A stretch of 64,000 nucleotides of DNA from NCBI RefSeq assembly GCF_039555335.1, contig NW_027305501.1, positions 558,001 through 622,000 on the forward strand. The letters are read 5' to 3'. Positions 44,191 through 56,750 of the stretch are shown in pieces (positions within the stretch are counted from its first letter, which is position 1; each line of letters opens with the position of its first letter). A program made the position numbers and the translations under genes. Origin of the DNA: Amphiura filiformis (Eukaryota > Echinodermata > Ophiuroidea > Amphilepidida > Amphiuridae). A model generated the notes under the pieces. The model saw only the letters and a program-made list of their open reading frames with translations. It searched no databases and was not told where the DNA came from.

Positions 44191-45973
44191 GATACCGAAT
44201 ATGGGTTTAGATTAGGCCTATATCATGTCCTCTAGGCCATATAATTTATTTTTGGAAAGGAAAGTTTAATCTCGGAGCCTATTCAATTGAGAAGGGACTG
44301 GATTTTGTCATAATAATATAAAAATTAATACTTGTCGTCCATAACAAGAAATAATGCCTCGCGATTTTTTTGATATCCAGCCATAGTATTTTAATTGATT
44401 AAACTGATCATGAAGCTATATCTTTACTAGCTTCATGCACTAATTTGCAGACCCGCCCGGCCTTCTACATGTAGTGAGTACCACATTAGATTGTGTTTAC
44501 AAGAAATAATAAGCGCTGCCTCCTCGAAATTTCTTATGCCATCAGCTTTGATGATTAAATATTATCTACAACTCTGCACCTGTGTTCAAGGCCTTTCTTT
44601 TATCTATTGACCTCAAAAGAAAGGATTAGAATGATCAGAATGACGTCCCTGACCCCTTTCCACACATTAATAATGAGTCGGTAAGGGAACGTGCTACCGT
44701 TATACTCCAGTGAGTACGTATGGCCACTACGCAGTTCAATGGCCTTATTGTGATCTGGCGGGCGTTTTAAAAGCACGGTCCCTGACTGCCTGGGCATATT
44801 TCCGGACAAGGAACAATAGAGACCAATTGCCTGGCAATGACGTCACATGTAATACAAGTCTATAGTGTGATTAGAACATTATAGGCTGGTGGTCACTTAT
44901 AGTACGATCAGTACGAAAAGTGCATTGCGATTATTAATGTATTTTCTAAAATTAAAAGAACCACTTTTTAGCGGGAATTTTTGTAAGTTACACAGCTGAA
45001 GTTGTGAAAGGGTTGAAAGACTACAATATTACGGCATAAACAAGAATTTCTTTGTTTGGTCGTTATTCCTATAGGCTCATCCCTAGTGATGTATGCATGA
45101 AGGATAATTCACACCTTCTGTAGATAACATAAAATGTGAAATCGACCAACTTTTTGAAGGTGTTTTTATTGTAAATATATCTGTCCAAATTCAAATTTAA
45201 CCATGCACGTGTGTATGCAGTGGGCGGGCAGTGGTGTCATGTTCACTCACACAGCTGTGCTAACCGCAAGACTTGCTGGGAAGTGCTTATAAAAATCATC
45301 CTCTGTATCCGTCTGTAGCTCATTTGTCTAATTTTTCTCCAATATCAAATCATTTCTTAAAAGTAAGACATTAATCTAAATAATAATAAGTACATTTTCT
45401 CAGAAAAATGATATTAACAATTTCGCAGGTTTTACGGGTCTTGCGTTATAGATGAAAATGACAAAAAAAAAGTTCTTTACCTTTTGACCACGAACAACCT
45501 AACAAATTTGGAATGACATTTTTGAATGTCAATAAAATGTCCTGTACGATTCATGTGTTACTTATTACGAAAAGTATTATACAAACACTGAATACATGTT
45601 TTAGTTTTAAACTTTTTCACATAAACAACTTAAGATTGTTTTTAACATTTATTTCTCTTATCTTTTAACAATTTTTATCACGTCATACAAATATGTAATT
45701 TTCTGTGTTGTACCGATTCCATGATTTTTTTTCGTTTTCCGTAAAACGGAAAACTTCGGACTTTAGTCTAAAGGCCTTTCCCCTAGATATGAACTTTGCC
45801 AATTTTGGCCCAGATATCCAAGATCATGGGTTGTTCATGATCACACCACTATTTCACAATGCCATCTTTATTATGTTTCGAATACTTTTATGGTCATTGC
45901 TCAGTATTGCTGTGTCTATGAATTCTTGTGACTTATGTTATTACTTGTGAATTCTGTAAATTATGTTAGTCAA
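44191..45973. other. Intergenic; weak TATA-like site near 45290
   Basis: A gggcggg word at 45222 and cttataaaaatcat at 45288 lie in promoter-like order on the plus strand, but no exon follows. 45780-45950 is a diverged relative of 4069-4215. Confidence 0.35.
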
Positions 45974-46060
45974 TGTTAGACTATTAATTCTTTCAATGAG
46001 TGGACAAACATCAACAAGCTTAGCTTAAACCCCACTAAAAGTAAAGAAATAGTTTAGGGG
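45974..46060 (+). pseudogene. Short LINE reverse-transcriptase remnant
   Basis: The frame reads INSFNEWTNINKLSLNPTKS followed by KEIV, matching the W-x-N-x-LxLNxxKxK segment after the catalytic FADD box in CR1/Jockey-type reverse transcriptases. About 28 residues only. Confidence 0.5.
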
Positions 46061-46458
46061 CGAAATAAATAAACAGCGAACAGCATGAGCCATATGTATC
46101 TTGTCAAGAATGATTAGAGGAATACGAAAAACATATACGCCCCTACAAACAATAGTTAGAAATAAAACAATCAAAAATCATATTAATGTGATTTTTTCGG
46201 ATGATATACATGCACTGAAACAAAAGTAAAAAGAGCACAAGCTATTTTTTCAAGAATGATAAAAGGAACAATGAAAACAAATATAAGAGAGCATGCCCCC
46301 AAATAAAGAATGTAAAATGTGAAGAATGCATGAGAGTGATATGGAATTGGGTATTCTGTGTAGTGATGTTATAGTGGGTATACAGGGTATGTAGTAGATA
46401 AAGGGTGAGAAACAGACCATTACCATAGATAATCGGTGTCTTGTTGAGGTATGGTGAG

Positions 46459-46520
46459 CATGTTAGTCGCTCGGAAGGCGAAACCCCGAAGGGGTCGAGC
46501 CTTCCGAGCGACTAACATGC
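46459..46520. repeat. CpG-rich hairpin
   Basis: The arms catgttagtcgctcggaagg and the mirrored ccttccgagcgactaacatg pair almost perfectly around an aaccccgaaggggt centre. Confidence 0.85.
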
Positions 46521-46914
46521 AAAATAAACGAATTTGTTGTAATGGTGTATTAATTTTCCAAAAGACAAAAAATGGAAAAAAAAAACCTGATGTATTATTT
46601 TGTAAAAGTTGTGGGGTTTTCCCAAAATAAAAACACCCCGAGATAGTGTAATATTCTTCCCATGTGTCCTGCGTGCGAGTCTATGAGTCTATTTAATGAC
46701 AAATGCAAGTGATTTAATCAAATCAATACAGAATTGATCTCAATTGATATCTCATTATTTGAAGTGGTTTGGTAGGTTATATACTTGCATAGTTAATCCG
46801 CTGGAGTGTATTCACCCTGTGACCATTGTTATTCAAATGATTAATTATTCAATATGCAAATTGTATAGAGTTGTCAACGTTTGGACTATGATCTATTTCA
46901 ACACCATGAAATTT

Positions 46915-47150
46915 ATATCTTAAAAAGTGTGAGTATAAGCAGATATTTAAAAAACCTAGTAACGTTGTGTCCAATGGTGCTCCCCATTACGGGTAGGTCA
47001 CAGTAAGGCTTTGCACCCCCAGCCTCTTGACTTGTAATGAGCAGATTAGTTTGCGAAGCTGCCCTGGTCGGGTAGTATCCCGGGGGTTCTTGCCTAGTAG
47101 CTAATTCGCATGAACCGTTGAGCGTTTTTGGGTTGGGCAAGGATAAAGAC
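46915..47150. other. GC-rich island of unknown nature
   Basis: A compositionally distinct block (cccattacgggtaggtcaca, cagtaaggctttgcac, gtagtatcccgggggttct) in AT-rich surroundings. It lacks LDLa-, tRNA- or transposase-like signals. The texture suggests a SINE-type or other repeated element, unconfirmed. Confidence 0.35.
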
Positions 47151-47477
47151 AGATTCCCTTCTAAAAACCAATGGCAAGTTTATATACATGTACTGAGTAT
47201 ACATTCAACGAAACGGTTACTTTTTATTTATGAATATTTACTTCGTTATGCTAATTAAAATTTAATTTAACTGAGCACCAGTGGTGTTATATGAATTACT
47301 GTTATACTGACTGCAGGAGCCCTCTATAATTTTCTCTTGTCATGTAACATTTGTATTTAAATCGGGCTGTTAATGCATTTGTTCCGTAATTCTATCCGAG
47401 ACTAGTAACCAACTCAGATTCTACATGTATGTTGTGATCCTTTCCATAGTGTTTCTAGAATGTCCATGGTGTTCCTT

Positions 47478-47592
47478 TTGTTTAGCTCGCTACCCGAACC
47501 CGTTATCTTGAGCTATTGTGTTGATAACGGTCTCTGGGAAGCTAGCTACCTCCATTACTCTAGGTAATGGTCGGGGCAGCGAACCTTAAACA
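47478..47592. repeat. Imperfect hairpin, CCTTTTGTTTA ends
   Basis: The ends ccttttgtttagctcgcta and its mirror taaacaaaagg pair, with inner ccgttatct / gataacgg pairs. Confidence 0.65.
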
Positions 47593-47664
47593 AAAGGAAT
47601 ACAATGGATAATCTGTGAATAGAAAAGGGCTAGACGTATATGATAAGGATAATGAACTGAGTGC

Positions 47665-47785
47665 AATGCATTCGTCAAGATAATCGCACGCGCCGTGGAG
47701 TTATTGCATTTAGCTCGAGAGCCGATAGGCTCAAGAGCTAAATGCAATTGCTAAGTGCAATTATCTTGACGAATGCATTTGCACG
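47665..47785. repeat. Long hairpin, GCATTCGTCAAGATAAT arms
   Basis: The arms gcattcgtcaagataatcgc and ttatcttgacgaatgc plus inner gcatttagctc / gagctaaatgc pair around ataggctcaa. Confidence 0.82.
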
Positions 47786-48892
47786 AGTACATTATTACTA
47801 TTATTATTGCTGCATTCATTATATTAGTTTTAACATTAGGGAAAATATCTTACATTTTAAAAACACCGTCAGGCCATTGACCAGCTAGGTAGAATTTAAC
47901 CATTTAACTGGTAAAGAAAATCAATCCCTTTTAAAGTTAGCTATTAATGGTATCGATTGCGCCATACGTCATACTTTAGTAACGTATTCACGCATGGTTT
48001 GTAACCAATTGACTTTATGTTGTGATCATTAAATATCGTGGTTTCGAACACAGAGAGCACTGAACCAGTTCACCTGGAAACGATCGATTTAGATGTCCGA
48101 CTAGTACTACGGTGAATTGAGATGAGAGAAAAAAAAACATATCAATATCAACTGGACTTTATAGCTCTATAATTTGAACTTTAAAATCTACTTATATTAA
48201 AACACACGACATTTGGATTTTACAATTTGTTCAGTATTATAAAGCATGATCATGTGTTTCCCGGGCTCGGCCATGTTATTTTATATATAGGCCTACATGT
48301 ATTTCATTTGTAAAATGCTGAATATTTTGCAATGGTGTCATCTTGTATAATTATGATCCACCTGTTTTTGGCCCTTTTTAATTAATAGAAGTTCGATTAT
48401 TCTCATTTGATGTTTGATTTATTTGAGGTCGTTAATAAAAATTTATGACAATGATATTTGCAAAATAGAACACCGTTTGTAACTATACCATTTTAACACC
48501 ACAGAATGTATATTCGTACTTTTTTGATGGTATATATATCGAACAGACACTTATATAGTATTTGACCTCTGTGTCAAAAGCGCCACCTAACTCTAGCGTC
48601 AAAGGCCAGACGTAAAAAATAATGATGGTCAACCTATATTTTATCCCAGAAGTAGTCAATGCATTTTCTGAACAAGTTCAGGGAAGCCAAAAATGGCCAA
48701 AATGTTATTAAGTGCATGCAATAATTATTTTATACACCATGCTATAGCCAAGATATTCGGCTTAATTTCATATGTTCTTTGTTGTTTTTGTTGGTGACAT
48801 TATGTCATTTAATTGGTTCCACATTCTTTTGCCCGATGCACTAGCATGTAATACAATCAGCAGAAAATATTATGAAAAGTACAACGACATGT
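47786..48892. other. Intergenic, no feature recognised
   Basis: AT-rich sequence without coding or repeat signal beyond short poly-A runs. Confidence 0.4.
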
Positions 48893-48925
48893 ACAATACA
48901 ATACAATACAATACAATACAATACA
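48893..48925. repeat. (AATAC)n microsatellite
   Basis: About six pentanucleotide units. Confidence 0.92.
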
Positions 48926-49068
48926 AGAAGTATTTCCAAAAGGCTCAGAGCGCTCACAGAATACTACAACTTAAACTATAATTGAATGTGCATCTTAAAA
49001 TACAAAGTACAATAACAATAAGAACATGTTAAGGGAACAAATAAGTTTTAAGCGCTTTTATGAATATA

Positions 49069-49323
49069 CCGTAAAATTCCGTCTACAAGCATATATATGC
49101 CTCTAAACGAGGTTTTTTGGACACAAGAGGCAGACACTCTCAACAAAAACGTTATTTGGAGTTTGAACAACTATATTACTGATAAAGGCGGCTGTACAAA
49201 CATGTATATTTGTAAGACCAATCTATTGCAATGTTTTTGAGAAGGTTATTGGCCTTTCATATCTTTCGTTAAAAAAACCCTCGTTTAGAAGCATATAATA
49301 TGCTTCTAGACGGAATTCTACGG
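49069..49323. mobile_element. MITE with CCGTAAAATTCCGTC ends, TA duplication
   Basis: Ends ccgtaaaattccgtct and agacggaattctacgg are inverted, with TA on both sides. Inner cctctaaacgagg / cctcgtttagaag words also pair. Confidence 0.82.
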
Positions 49324-50050
49324 TATTTGTAGATGAAGATTGTCTAATATAGACAGGTAGCTTATTCCACTCTTTTGATGCAAAAACTTAGAAAGTTCTA
49401 TCACCAGCTATGACTCTAGTTATGGGAGAGTCAAGACGAAGATTATCATTGCAAGATCGGAGTTGTCTCCTTACAATGATAAGCAATTTAACAAATATGT
49501 TGGTCCTTGCTTGTGAAGACATTTATATACAACTTACAAGCAAAAGTAATTTGAAAATATTCCTTTGGTATATTGGAAGCCAATGAAGTGATTTCAAAAG
49601 TGGTCCCGGTGAGTGTTTTTGGTTGACTTCAAATACAAGCATGCTGCCCAGTTTTGAAGATGAGTAAAATTTCCACTATAGAATAAATATAAATAAAAAC
49701 AACCATCTGCAATACACTCACACTTATCATTTATCAGTGTCACTCTTACACAGGCCTAAATTTTCAAGAAGTTCATGACATCATAGAATATATTGCTTAC
49801 AAACCAGGTCTCACAAGTTATTTCACATAATGTATCAGGGACGTAGCCAGCTTTCTTGGTCATGGGGGGCAGGGGGCAAACTATAAAATTTTGGGAAACG
49901 AAACGAAAAAATAATTGTAACATACATACCCGGTACATATACCGGATTTGTTTTTAGAGAGACTGAACATGTCTTTGAGCTTCAAATAAGGCTTTACTGG
50001 ACGGTGTGCGCACAAATTGTGTATTTTACACTAATTTCGCCCATGATCAG

Positions 50051-50242
50051 GATCAGGCCCGTACGCAGGATTTCATTTGGGGGGGGGGGTGCTGATTTTG
50101 AAAAAGTTGACCTTTTTCCAAGGGGGTAAGCGATTTTGTGAAAAGTGGACAAAATTTGGACCTTTTTTTGTCAAAAAAAAGTCTGAAATTTTGGAACTTT
50201 TTGTATACTTTTCCAAACACCCCTCTGCGTACGGGCCTGATC
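50051..50242. mobile_element. MITE with GATCAGGCCCGTACGC ends
   Basis: Left gatcaggcccgtacgcag and right ctgcgtacgggcctgatc form a perfect 18-bp inverted repeat with a short polypurine interior. Confidence 0.8.
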
Positions 50243-50997
50243 GGGATGAAAAGGGCCCTATTTGGAATTAACTTTCTTGATCCCCCATTGTATGTGTGTC
50301 AAAACTTTCTTGACCCCCCTATTGCCACATCAAAAACTTTTTCGACCCCCCCTTTTTTAGAAGGTGAAAACTTGTTTGACCCCCCCTCCCTCTGGAAGTT
50401 TCCAGCCACCCCCTCCACACCGGGGTATTTATGAACGTTCCCTGAGTAGTGATAACGGTGCCCATAAACCGACATGTCATTGGTTATTGGTGTTAATACT
50501 AATGATAATGATATCCAAATTTTAAATCTAATTCTCAATCATATTAGTACACAACGCACAGATATATTGCAACACTTTACTCACAGCAACAGACCGGTTC
50601 AATGGGTCATGAATGTGGGCGCACTGCTTGGAGCAAGACGTTGTTCGAAACATCGGAGCAACTGAACATTTTATACCCCAAAATTTCACATCTTTTAGGG
50701 ATAGTTTGCCCCAAATCTTGGTAGTAGTGCCACCAAAAACTACCAGAGACTAGTTTGAAACCATGTTTAGATCTTTAATGGTTAAGATTGAAGGAGACAG
50801 GAAGGATTATTTTCCGGTAACCAGTCAGATTGTATCTACGTGACGCATCAAATTTCCATCATGGCGGAGACACAGTGGATAGAGATGGAGGAGTAGAGAT
50901 TTCCCAACGGCCGGGTGCGGGGTTTAGTAGTTAATGGATTGCGCGAGGTGACTGCAGTATCCTTTTCTTTACCAGTCATTGATATATTTGTTATATT

Positions 50998-51966
50998 TTG
51001 TATGCAAATATGAGCAGACCAGCTGCAACCGTGAGTAGCGTTACCTTTCTTATGATATTGTTGTCAACACTGATTGGAGCCGGGCAGACATGGCAGAAGG
51101 GCCTAACACTGCCGGAGGAGAAGTCAGTAAAAACGGAAACACAACTGGTGCTAATGAGAATGCAATTCTACCCAGAGTTCTTATATTCTGCCTACCCCTC
51201 ACAAATAAAACTGTTAAACTTTAACAAGCGTATTAATATGTATTTACACGCAACAAAACACCCAAACAAAATGGCTTTGATGTACATGTGTATGATTATA
51301 ATCTTGCAGTCTGGGGATTGTCAACCTAACCCAGGCCCAGTGTCAGTTGATTCTAGTAATCAGTCAAGTTGTAAATTTCCTTGTAAAGCATGCTTATGGG
51401 GAGAACGTGCGGTTTGTTGCGATAGTTGCGACGAGTGGTATCATGTTAACTGCATGGGGATGACAACTGGCATCTATGAGGTTTTAGAGCAGCACAGTAA
51501 TATCTCGTGGATTTGCTGCCGGTGTGGTTTGCCCAATTTTGCCTCAAGTCTCTTTTCATCTGACTCCATAGATGTTACTAACAGTTTCAGTAGTCTTGAT
51601 GCAGTTGACATAGATGCAGATGTTGATCAACCATTATCATCTCCGATAGCAACCTCATCCCCGCAAACAAAGTTCAGTAAAAAACATCAAGAGAGTAAAG
51701 GACACACACAGGAGGAAAAGACAATAAAACAAACAACTAATAAGAAACCATACAAGCCAACCAAGATACTGGTAATCAATTTCCAAAGCATCAGAGGGAA
51801 AACAGCCGAACTCGCCACATGCTTGGAGTTTGATGATCCAGACATCTTGATTGCGACAGAAACATGGATTGCTCTGTTTACAGTAGCGAAATATTCCCCA
51901 ATAATTACACAGTGTATCGGAAAGACAGACCTCAAATTAAGGGAGTGCCGCATGGTGGCGTTCTAA
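50998..51966 (+). pseudogene. LINE frame 1: 2A-like motif, PHD finger, start of endonuclease
   Basis: Residues 92-114 are a hydrophobic stretch (MALMYMCMIIIL) ending QSGDCQPNPGP, a close relative of the 2A consensus DxExNPGP with Q in place of E. Residues 125-177 form a C4HC3 PHD finger (CKFPCKAC, CCDSCDEWYHVNC, WICCRC). A Ser/Lys/Thr-rich linker follows, then INFQSIRGKTAEL and DILIATETW, the first endonuclease motifs. The frame is lost near 51868, and the tail after ETWI is out of frame. The N-terminal 90 residues contain a second hydrophobic run (VTFLMILLSTLIGAG). Confidence 0.82.
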
Positions 51967-53342
51967 TTGCTGTTAAAAGTGACATGATCCACGCCCAGAG
52001 ACATGATTTAGATACCGATTGCGAACTGGTGTGGATTGAGCTTAGCGTTGTAGGATCCAAGCCCATCTTAGTAGGGTCCTTTTACCGGCCACCCAGTTCA
52101 CCAATCGAGGATCTGAACATGCTCAGAACTTCTCTGGCCAGGGTTAAGGTTGACAATTACAGTAATGTATGGCTTGGAGGTGACTTCAATCTTGGCGATA
52201 TCATATGGGAGACTCAATCAGTTCGCCCGGGCTCACAAAAAGGCCCCATGTGTAGAGATCTCATAGATATTGCGAATGATTGCGGTTTCGAACAAGTCGT
52301 GGAGGGTCCCACGAGGGGTAAAAATACCCTGGATTTGTTATTTGTGAAAAATCCATCCCTGGTGGTTAAATCTGGACTCTTACCGGGCATAAGCGACCAT
52401 GACGGGATCCCGGTTGTTAGTATTCATTCCAAACCATCCACTGTCAAGCAAAAGCCTAGGAAAATTTTCCTCTATAACAAGGCTAACATTGATGAGCTGA
52501 AAGCTGACATAAATGAAATCAGTAGTGATTTCAAGAGTGGTAACGTTTCTGAAACTGATGCAAATGCTCTCTGGATCATTTTCAGTAGTGATTTCAAGAG
52601 TGGTAACGTTTCTGAAACTGATGCAAATGCTCTCTGGATCATTTTCAAAACTAGATTGTTGCAGGCAGTGGATAAACATGTGCCATCAAAAATGGTGCGG
52701 AAAAGAAATTACACACCATGGATCAATCAAACATTAAAACGCCTACACAAACGTAAGCAAAGGGCGTATAACAGAGCAAGAAAAAGTAACAGTCAAGAAG
52801 ACTGGGAGAGTTTTAAAGAACTTAGGAGGAAAATAAAAAAGGCAACTAGGAAAGCATACAGGGGATACATAAGAGATAAGTGTCTAGAATCATCAAAACA
52901 ATTCTGGAGCTTCATCAAATCATTGAAAAATGATTCGTCAGGTATACCAGCATTAAAAGATGCGCACGGTGGTCTAGTGACATGTAACAGACAAAAAGCT
53001 GAACTCCTAAACTGTCAATACCAAAAGCAATTCACACAGGAGAGACTTGAGGACCTACCAACAGAGCCAGAGAGCAACATTCCATCAATGCCTAACATAA
53101 CCATCAGAGAAGAAGGGGTCTGTAAGTTGTTGTCTGACCTCAACCCTTTCAAAGCTACAGGTCCAGATGAGATCTCTCCGTGGGTGTTAAAGACGGCGGC
53201 AAAAGAACTCAGTCCAGCGCTAACAGTGTTATTCCAATTAACATTGGATTCGGGCGTTGTGCCAGAAGATTGGTTGTGTGCCAACATCACCCCTATTTAT
53301 AAAAAGGGGATAAAACAGACCCTGCAAATTACCGTTCTGTAA
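51864..53342 (+). pseudogene. LINE frame 2: endonuclease and RT N-terminal region
   Basis: The endonuclease core carries GGVLIAVKSD, FYRPPSSP, GGDFNLGDIIW, TLDLLF and SDHDGIPV, so the catalytic GDFN and SDH signatures are present. The RT approach region has LSDLNPFKATGPDEISPWVL and NITPIYKKG. 52521-52583 is repeated exactly in tandem at 52584-52646 (63 bp, in frame). The frame ends at 53342 after a frameshift in a G run near 53308. Confidence 0.85.
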
Positions 53343-53365
53343 ACTTAACATCTGTTTGCAGTAAA

Positions 53366-54055
53366 ATGTTCGAACACATACTTCACTCTAATATTATGAC
53401 CCATCTGGACACACACAACATATTGTGCAATCAACAGCATGGATTTAGATCGGGTCACTCATGTGAGACACAGTTAATTTCCACAATTCAAGATATCGCA
53501 GCTGAACTAGACAAGAAACATCAAGTTGACATAATCATCATGGACTTTACAAAGGCATTCGATAAGGTACCACACAGGAGATTGTTGTTGAAATTATGGC
53601 GTTACGGCATCAGAGGTAGCATACATAAGTGGATAGAAGCATTCCTAACACGCAGGAAACAACGCGTGGTGATTGATGGTGAATGCTCAGATTGGGTCAA
53701 AGTGGACTCAAGTGTGCCACAGGGTACCGTAACAGGGCCCCTTGATTTCCTCCTATTTATCAATGACCTGCCGGACAACATCAACACAAACGTCAGGTTG
53801 TTTGCCGACGATTGCATTTTGTATACTACCGTAGCCGGGCCTGAGGACGCTGGCAAATTACAAGCAGACTTAGATACACTTACAAGATGGCAAACAAAAT
53901 GGCAGATGGAGTTCAATCCGCAAAAATGTTATGTTATGCATGTCACCCATGCAAGATCACCACATCTCAACACATATACCTTAAACAACATAATACTTAA
54001 TGAAACAACATCTCACTCCTATTTAGGGGTAGATCTGACCGAGGACTTATCCTGA
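53366..54055 (+). pseudogene. LINE frame 3: reverse transcriptase core
   Basis: Motifs in order: QHGFRSGHSC, IIIMDFTKAFDKVPHRRLL (first catalytic Asp), VPQGTVTGPLDFLLFINDLP and FADDCILY (catalytic FADD). The LDFL word is unusual; most CR1 elements have LLFL there. In-frame sequence already starts before the first ATG, at about 53306. The frame stops at SYLGVDLTEDLS because one base is missing near 54053. Confidence 0.86.
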
Positions 54056-54618
54056 ACTCACACATAAATAAAATTGCAACAAAGGCAAATAGGACTCTGG
54101 GTTTCCTGAGAAGGAATCTGCATTCATGTCCACAACACATAAAGGAAATGTCATACAAGACATTAGTGCGCCCAATCTTACAATACTGCTCCTCCGTGTG
54201 GGACCCACACACTCAAGTGTTAATCAACAAATTGGAAGCAGTTCAAAACAGGGCTGCGCGATTTGTAAAAGGGGTGTATGGCAGAAATACAAGCGTTAGC
54301 GCACTAAAAAAGGACTTACACTGGGAGAGCCTAGAAACACTAAGGAAAGTAGACAGACTAACCATATTTCATCAAGCTGTAGCAGGTCACCTCGCCATTC
54401 CAGTACGAAATACCCTGCGCCCGGTCAAGAGGAATTTACGACATACATCACAGGCAGCAAAGAGTTTTATCCCAATTTCAACAAATAAAAACTGCTACAA
54501 ATACTCCTTTATCCCCCGCCCATTAACTGACTGGAATAAACTATCATCTAACCTAACCAACATCGACGACAAAGAATCCTTCAAGCAAGCAACAAAGAAC
54601 CACCTGCAAAACAACTAG
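54056..54618 (+). pseudogene. LINE frame 4: C-terminal tail
   Basis: It continues the RT thumb and tail: INKIATKANRTLGFLRRNL, MSYKTLVRPILQYCSSVWDP, LEAVQNRAARFV, and ends with ADWNKLSSNL-type words (LTDWNKLSSNL) and a stop at 54618. These are typical of CR1/Jockey C-termini. 54619-54720 is the 3' untranslated part, with a possible hairpin (ctactcggttgactctc / gagggcgttgagtag). Confidence 0.82.
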
Positions 54619-55003
54619 TCTACAGTCGCAGTGCGCCTCACGTACCCTACTCGGTTGACTCTCAATTTTGAGGGCGTTGAGTAGTACTAGCACAAGACAA
54701 GAACCGTCAAGTTGTCATTTTCAAGACCGTGTGCGTTTTTCAGCCAATCAGCGTGACTGTTATGACATCCCAGGTTAACCTAACTTGAAATTCAGTACAC
54801 TTAGAGTATACGCATGTATTTTACTGCATTTTCACCATAACGATTTTTAAAGCGTACATTAAAAATGTGATAAATTCACCTGTTTGAGAAATATAACCAT
54901 ACAAAAGGAACACACATAGCCCATTCAGTCTATAATACAATGCACTACATGTATATCGAGACACTATGCAACTTTCTTTATCTGCGTCAATAAATAGAAT
55001 TGA

Positions 55004-55480
55004 TTTAAAATATAAACACAGATTTTATAACATTTCACTACTACACGGTGTTTCACGCAAAGGCGATCTTCAAGTGAATAAATGAAAAACACAATGATCA
55101 AGGGCCTTTCCAAATCAAAAACTCTGTAACCTAGCAACGAACTTTATATAAAGCGTACACGCAACATACGCAATGTTGCAAAACACACCTAGCACAAGTT
55201 TGACGCACAAGGGTGGTGAAATGGAGAAAAATGGATAGGCCTAAACATACCATATGAAACATTACTTTTTCTTTTAAACACGGCTATGACGACATTTGCT
55301 TATCAGCTCACTTCTTTTGTTTGGTGCGTGTACGCTTTATATTTCGTTGCTAGGTTACGGAGTTTTTGATTTGGAAAGGCCCTTGATCATCGTGTTTTTC
55401 ATTTATTAACCTGAAGATCGCCTTTGCGTGAAACACCGTGTAGTGAAATGTTATAAAATCTGTGTTTATATTTTAAAATA
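55004..55480. mobile_element. Foldback MITE, ~160-bp arms
   Basis: The arms aaatataaacacagatttta, cacggtgtttcacgcaaagg, gggcctttccaaatcaaaaa and cctagcaacga have mirrored copies ending taaatataaacacaga-type. The spacer is about 150 bp. Confidence 0.8.
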
Positions 55481-56708
55481 GCTCTACCATTTATTGGTAT
55501 CGAGCACTGTATCATTATGTTAAATACTTCTACTTCTGAATATTGATTTAAAAATAGAATTAAATACATATCTCTACATTTTGAGTTTGTACTTCATCAC
55601 TGAGCGATCTAGCGATCGATTTCTAGCCAATCAGATAGGACTTGAATTCGGTGAAAAATGTATACCAATCGCCCGCCGCTCACCAGCGGAGTATTAAAAG
55701 GGCATTTCGTGATCCACAGCCTCATCCCCCCACTTTTCACAAATAAAGTTGAGAGTTTTATACCAATGGAAACCTCTAGCTACATAATGTTTATGTACCA
55801 AAAATTTCTTGCAGATTAATTCGTTTCGCAAAAATATCGCCAAATTTGAATTTCGTTCTGGTATACCAGAACGACATTACAACACATTGTCTATGGACTA
55901 TGGAGCAGTGTAATACATAATCGTGCATAATTCGCAAACGCAAACTCAGAATCAACTAAAATGTTGGGTATAAGCTTTTTTCGTGGATATCTACTCAAAA
56001 ATGTCGTAAAAAGATGATGCTAGGATCACGAAAACCTCCTTTAAGTTGCAGGGAAAAAATATTTGCAATACAGGGTGTCGACACTGTGCGTCAAGGGTGT
56101 GCATATTGGACCTTGTGCAAAATAATACGCGCTGGACTGCTAGCAGTATACAGTACGCTTAATTTGTAAAAGGAAATCTGAATTACAGAATATGTCTGTC
56201 CACATAGAAGTATTAAAATAGACCACGGTAACTGGTGGTACCGGTATGCGAATAATTATTTAGCAGTGCAATGCGTGGCCGTGGCGGCCCGTGGGTAATC
56301 TAAATGCTTAGTTTAGAGCTTAGCCTTAGCGCACCAACTGCTGCACGATTTGTGCTTGCCGAGCATGAGAGCATACCACATGCCCTTTAACACGCGCTGT
56401 GTGTGACGCAAAGCATCATCGACAATGCCCGATACCATTTTGGTTTGTACTTCTATGTGGACAGACTTGCAGACTGTACAGTACGTCTCTGAACATGCTG
56501 AAACTGAAAGTAACAAACAAAGACAAAGTTATTAGCGACACTTGTGCCGACTTTGAAGGCACGCATACCTCAGCAGAGACGCAGCACTGCGAACTGTTTA
56601 CGCATGTGTCGTCACTTTGTACTTCAGAGTGGAGAAACTGTAAGTAGTAAGCTTAAGCTTACCGTACACATGGTACATGTATAGTTTTACATGTATATCA
56701 CCTACTAG

Positions 56709-56750
<42 letters not shown>

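Larger units (their letters stand above)
50870..54720 (+). mobile_element. CR1-like LINE, nearly full length, inactivated
   Basis: Consecutive plus-strand frames carry, in order, a hydrophobic/2A-like region, a PHD finger, an AP-endonuclease-type domain and a reverse transcriptase, then a C-terminal tail ending at 54618. This is the layout of CR1/L2-type non-LTR retrotransposons of deuterostomes. Three single-base frameshifts (near 51868, 53308, 54053) split it. The 5' limit is uncertain; a catcatggcggagac word near 50860 resembles a YY1-type site. The 3' limit is taken as about 54720. No target duplication was identified. Confidence 0.87.

Noticed and set aside
44600..44809. 69-codon minus-strand frame near a CpG-rich area
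   Set aside because: No recognisable domain, no exon boundaries and no paralogue in the window.
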